A stretch of DNA of 7,493 nt, taken from NCBI GenBank assembly GCA_020846575.1, contig JADLDQ010000282.1:1-7493 (forward strand). The letters are read 5' to 3'. The translations under genes and the position numbers were made by a program. Source of the stretch: Burkholderiales bacterium. GTDB taxonomy: Bacteria > Pseudomonadota > Gammaproteobacteria > Burkholderiales > SG8-39. Positions within the stretch are counted from its first letter, which is position 1. Every line of letters begins with the position of its first letter. The notes beneath the pieces were generated by a model. It was not told where the DNA came from. It made no database searches and worked only from the letters and a program-made list of their open reading frames with translations. Positions 6,902-7,493 of this stretch are shown piece by piece.

Positions 6902-7137
6902 CGGTCCGCCTCCCATTCCCCGGGTTCGAACGCGGGATCGAGCGCTCGCTCATAGCTCGCCACGCTGCCGCGCAAGCGCTCCCGAGCCTTCTGCGCCGTG
7001 TCTGCGGACGCGCGCACCGGCGCGATCTCCGCGACCGGCTTGCCGCGCGAGGTCACGAGCAGTCGCTCGCCTCTGCGGACCCGTGCGAGGTACTGGGGAA
7101 GCTTCTGTCTCAACTCGGTTATCTGCACCGGTTTCAT
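6898..7137 (-). CDS. Phd/YefM-family antitoxin of the PIN toxin
   Basis: The 79-residue protein has the Phd/YefM (VapB-type) layout. The N-terminal dimerisation and DNA-binding fold is visible as ITELRQKLPQYLARVRRGERLLVTSRGKPVAEIAP (about residues 6-40; shown here only to locate its start and end). The charged C-terminal stretch (~45-79) is expected to be disordered when free and to wrap around the toxin. It precedes the toxin gene and overlaps it by 4 bases, the usual antitoxin-first order. The antitoxin should neutralise the nuclease and, with it, repress its own promoter; three GTAC boxes just upstream (7154-7180) are the likely operator. The start is ATG at 7137; no strong Shine-Dalgarno is visible. 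Confidence 0.9.
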   Translation of the reverse strand: MKPVQITELRQKLPQYLARVRRGERLLVTSRGKPVAEIAPVRASADTAQKARERLRGSVASYERALDPAFEPGEWEADR

Positions 7138-7150
7138 GGCGAACCAAGCA

Positions 7151-7180
7151 TATGTACGTTCGATGTGTACAGTTTAGTAC
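7151..7180. promoter_or_regulatory. putative antitoxin operator with three GTAC boxes
   Basis: GTAC occurs at 7154-7157, 7167-7170 and 7177-7180, with start-to-start spacings of 13 and 10 bases. The middle copy is a full TGTACA palindrome (7166-7171). The cluster begins 14 bases upstream of the antitoxin start and is AT-richer than its surroundings. The yefM-yoeB operator is known to be built on TGTACA cores, so a Phd/YefM-type antitoxin is a natural ligand. A promoter for the minus strand must overlap it: on that strand TACATA or TATGCT could serve as a weak -10. Confidence 0.5.
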
Positions 7181-7200
7181 GAGCGGATTCACCGCGCCGC

Positions 7201-7224
7201 CGGGCCCTGCGGGCCCTGCGGGCA
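7201..7224 (+). repeat. tandem 9-bp repeat CGGGCCCTG
   Basis: CGGGCCCTG occurs at 7201-7209 and 7210-7218, followed by a partial copy, CGGGCA, to 7224. Each unit contains the palindrome GGGCCC, so adjacent units can pair as a 6-bp stem with a TGC loop. It lies in the divergent gap between the toxin-antitoxin pair and the dioxygenase. Its function is unknown; replication slippage is a sufficient explanation. Confidence 0.5.
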
Positions 7225-7287
7225 CGGGGGCGCCGGGTGGACGCACAGGAGACGCCGCCGCGACGCGGCAGCGATGCGCCCGATGTG

Positions 7288-7293
7288 TATAAA
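7288..7293 (+). promoter_or_regulatory. possible -10 element for the dioxygenase gene
   Basis: TATAAA matches the -10 consensus at five of six positions and lies 43 bases before the dioxygenase ATG. It stands out in GC-rich surroundings. No convincing -35 is found 16-18 bases upstream, so the promoter may be activator-dependent or the match may be chance. Confidence 0.3.
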
Positions 7294-7336
7294 CTTCCCG
7301 ACTGCCCCCGACGCGGGACCAAGCGGAACGAGCCTC

Positions 7337-7493
7337 ATGGCCAAGATCGTGCTGGGCATCTGGACCACCCACGGGCCGCAGCTCGGCACCAGCGCCGAGC
7401 AGTGGACCGACAGGGTCGCGGCCGACCGGGCGCGCAAGCACCCCTTCCGGCTGAAGGAATACAGCTTCGCCGAGCTGGTCGAGCTGCGCAGGA
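7337..7493 (+). CDS. class III extradiol dioxygenase, LigB-type (3' truncated)
   Basis: The gene starts at ATG 7337 and runs off the window after 52 codons. The N-terminus MAKIVLGIWTTHGPQL resembles the start of LigB-superfamily ring-cleavage dioxygenases, such as the protocatechuate 4,5-dioxygenase beta subunit. In LigB, His12 is one of the iron ligands, and His12 here sits in the matching T-H-G-P context. The later FRLKEYSFAELVELR also fits the family's usual region after the first strand. Such enzymes open catecholic rings next to the hydroxyl pair with non-haem Fe(II) and O2. The substrate cannot be told from this fragment, and the remaining metal ligands lie outside the window. Ribosome-binding sequence is weak. 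This gene appears unrelated to the signalling operon and is divergent from the toxin-antitoxin pair. Confidence 0.72.
   Translation, partial: MAKIVLGIWTTHGPQLGTSAEQWTDRVAADRARKHPFRLKEYSFAELVELRR

Noticed and set aside
7189..7292. Collagen-like Gly-Pro-Ala translation across the divergent gap.
   Set aside because: It arises from the 9-bp tandem repeat read as codons; the frame has no start context and crosses a putative operator and promoter.

Overview
The window is very GC-rich, with a strong G/C bias at third codon positions. Gene density and protein types suggest a Pseudomonadota chromosome, most likely a betaproteobacterium of the Burkholderiales/Rhodocyclales kind. This is inferred from composition and protein families only; no genus can be named.

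Layout, left to right. (1) Bases 1-1458 (+) hold the 3' part of a membrane polysaccharide ligase/polymerase of the O-antigen ligase (Wzy_C/WaaL) family with a TPR-like C-terminal region. (2) Bases 1459-1677 form a gap with several inverted repeats and an extended -10 promoter candidate. (3) Bases 1678-6464 (+) hold three tightly spaced genes that look like one phospho-signalling operon: an FHA protein whose N-terminus resembles the N-terminal domain of IS5-type transposases; a two-pass membrane sensor histidine kinase without a receiver domain; and a Ser/Thr protein kinase carrying two receiver domains at its C-terminus. (4) Bases 6506-7137 (-) hold a type II toxin-antitoxin pair, a Phd/YefM-like antitoxin and a VapC-like PIN toxin, convergent to the operon. 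(5) After a 199-bp divergent gap, bases 7337-7493 (+) hold the start of a LigB-type class III extradiol ring-cleavage dioxygenase.

The most interesting item is the central operon. Its only receiver domains sit on the Ser/Thr kinase, and its only phosphothreonine-binding domain sits on the FHA protein. The simplest reading is a chain: membrane signal -> histidine kinase -> receiver on the Ser/Thr kinase -> threonine phosphorylation -> FHA protein. The FHA protein also carries, in the linker before its FHA domain, a T-R-I-F motif that matches the GarA/OdhI phospho-switch in spacing and character. The proposed output is a transposase-derived N-terminal domain of about 140 residues. It lacks the DDE catalytic core and carries Glu where the first catalytic Asp is expected, so it would act as a recruited DNA- or protein-binding module rather than as a transposase. 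The domain assignments come from visible motifs; the order of signal flow is inference.

No stretch longer than 300 bases lacks a gene, and no tRNA, rRNA, CRISPR array or intact insertion sequence was seen.
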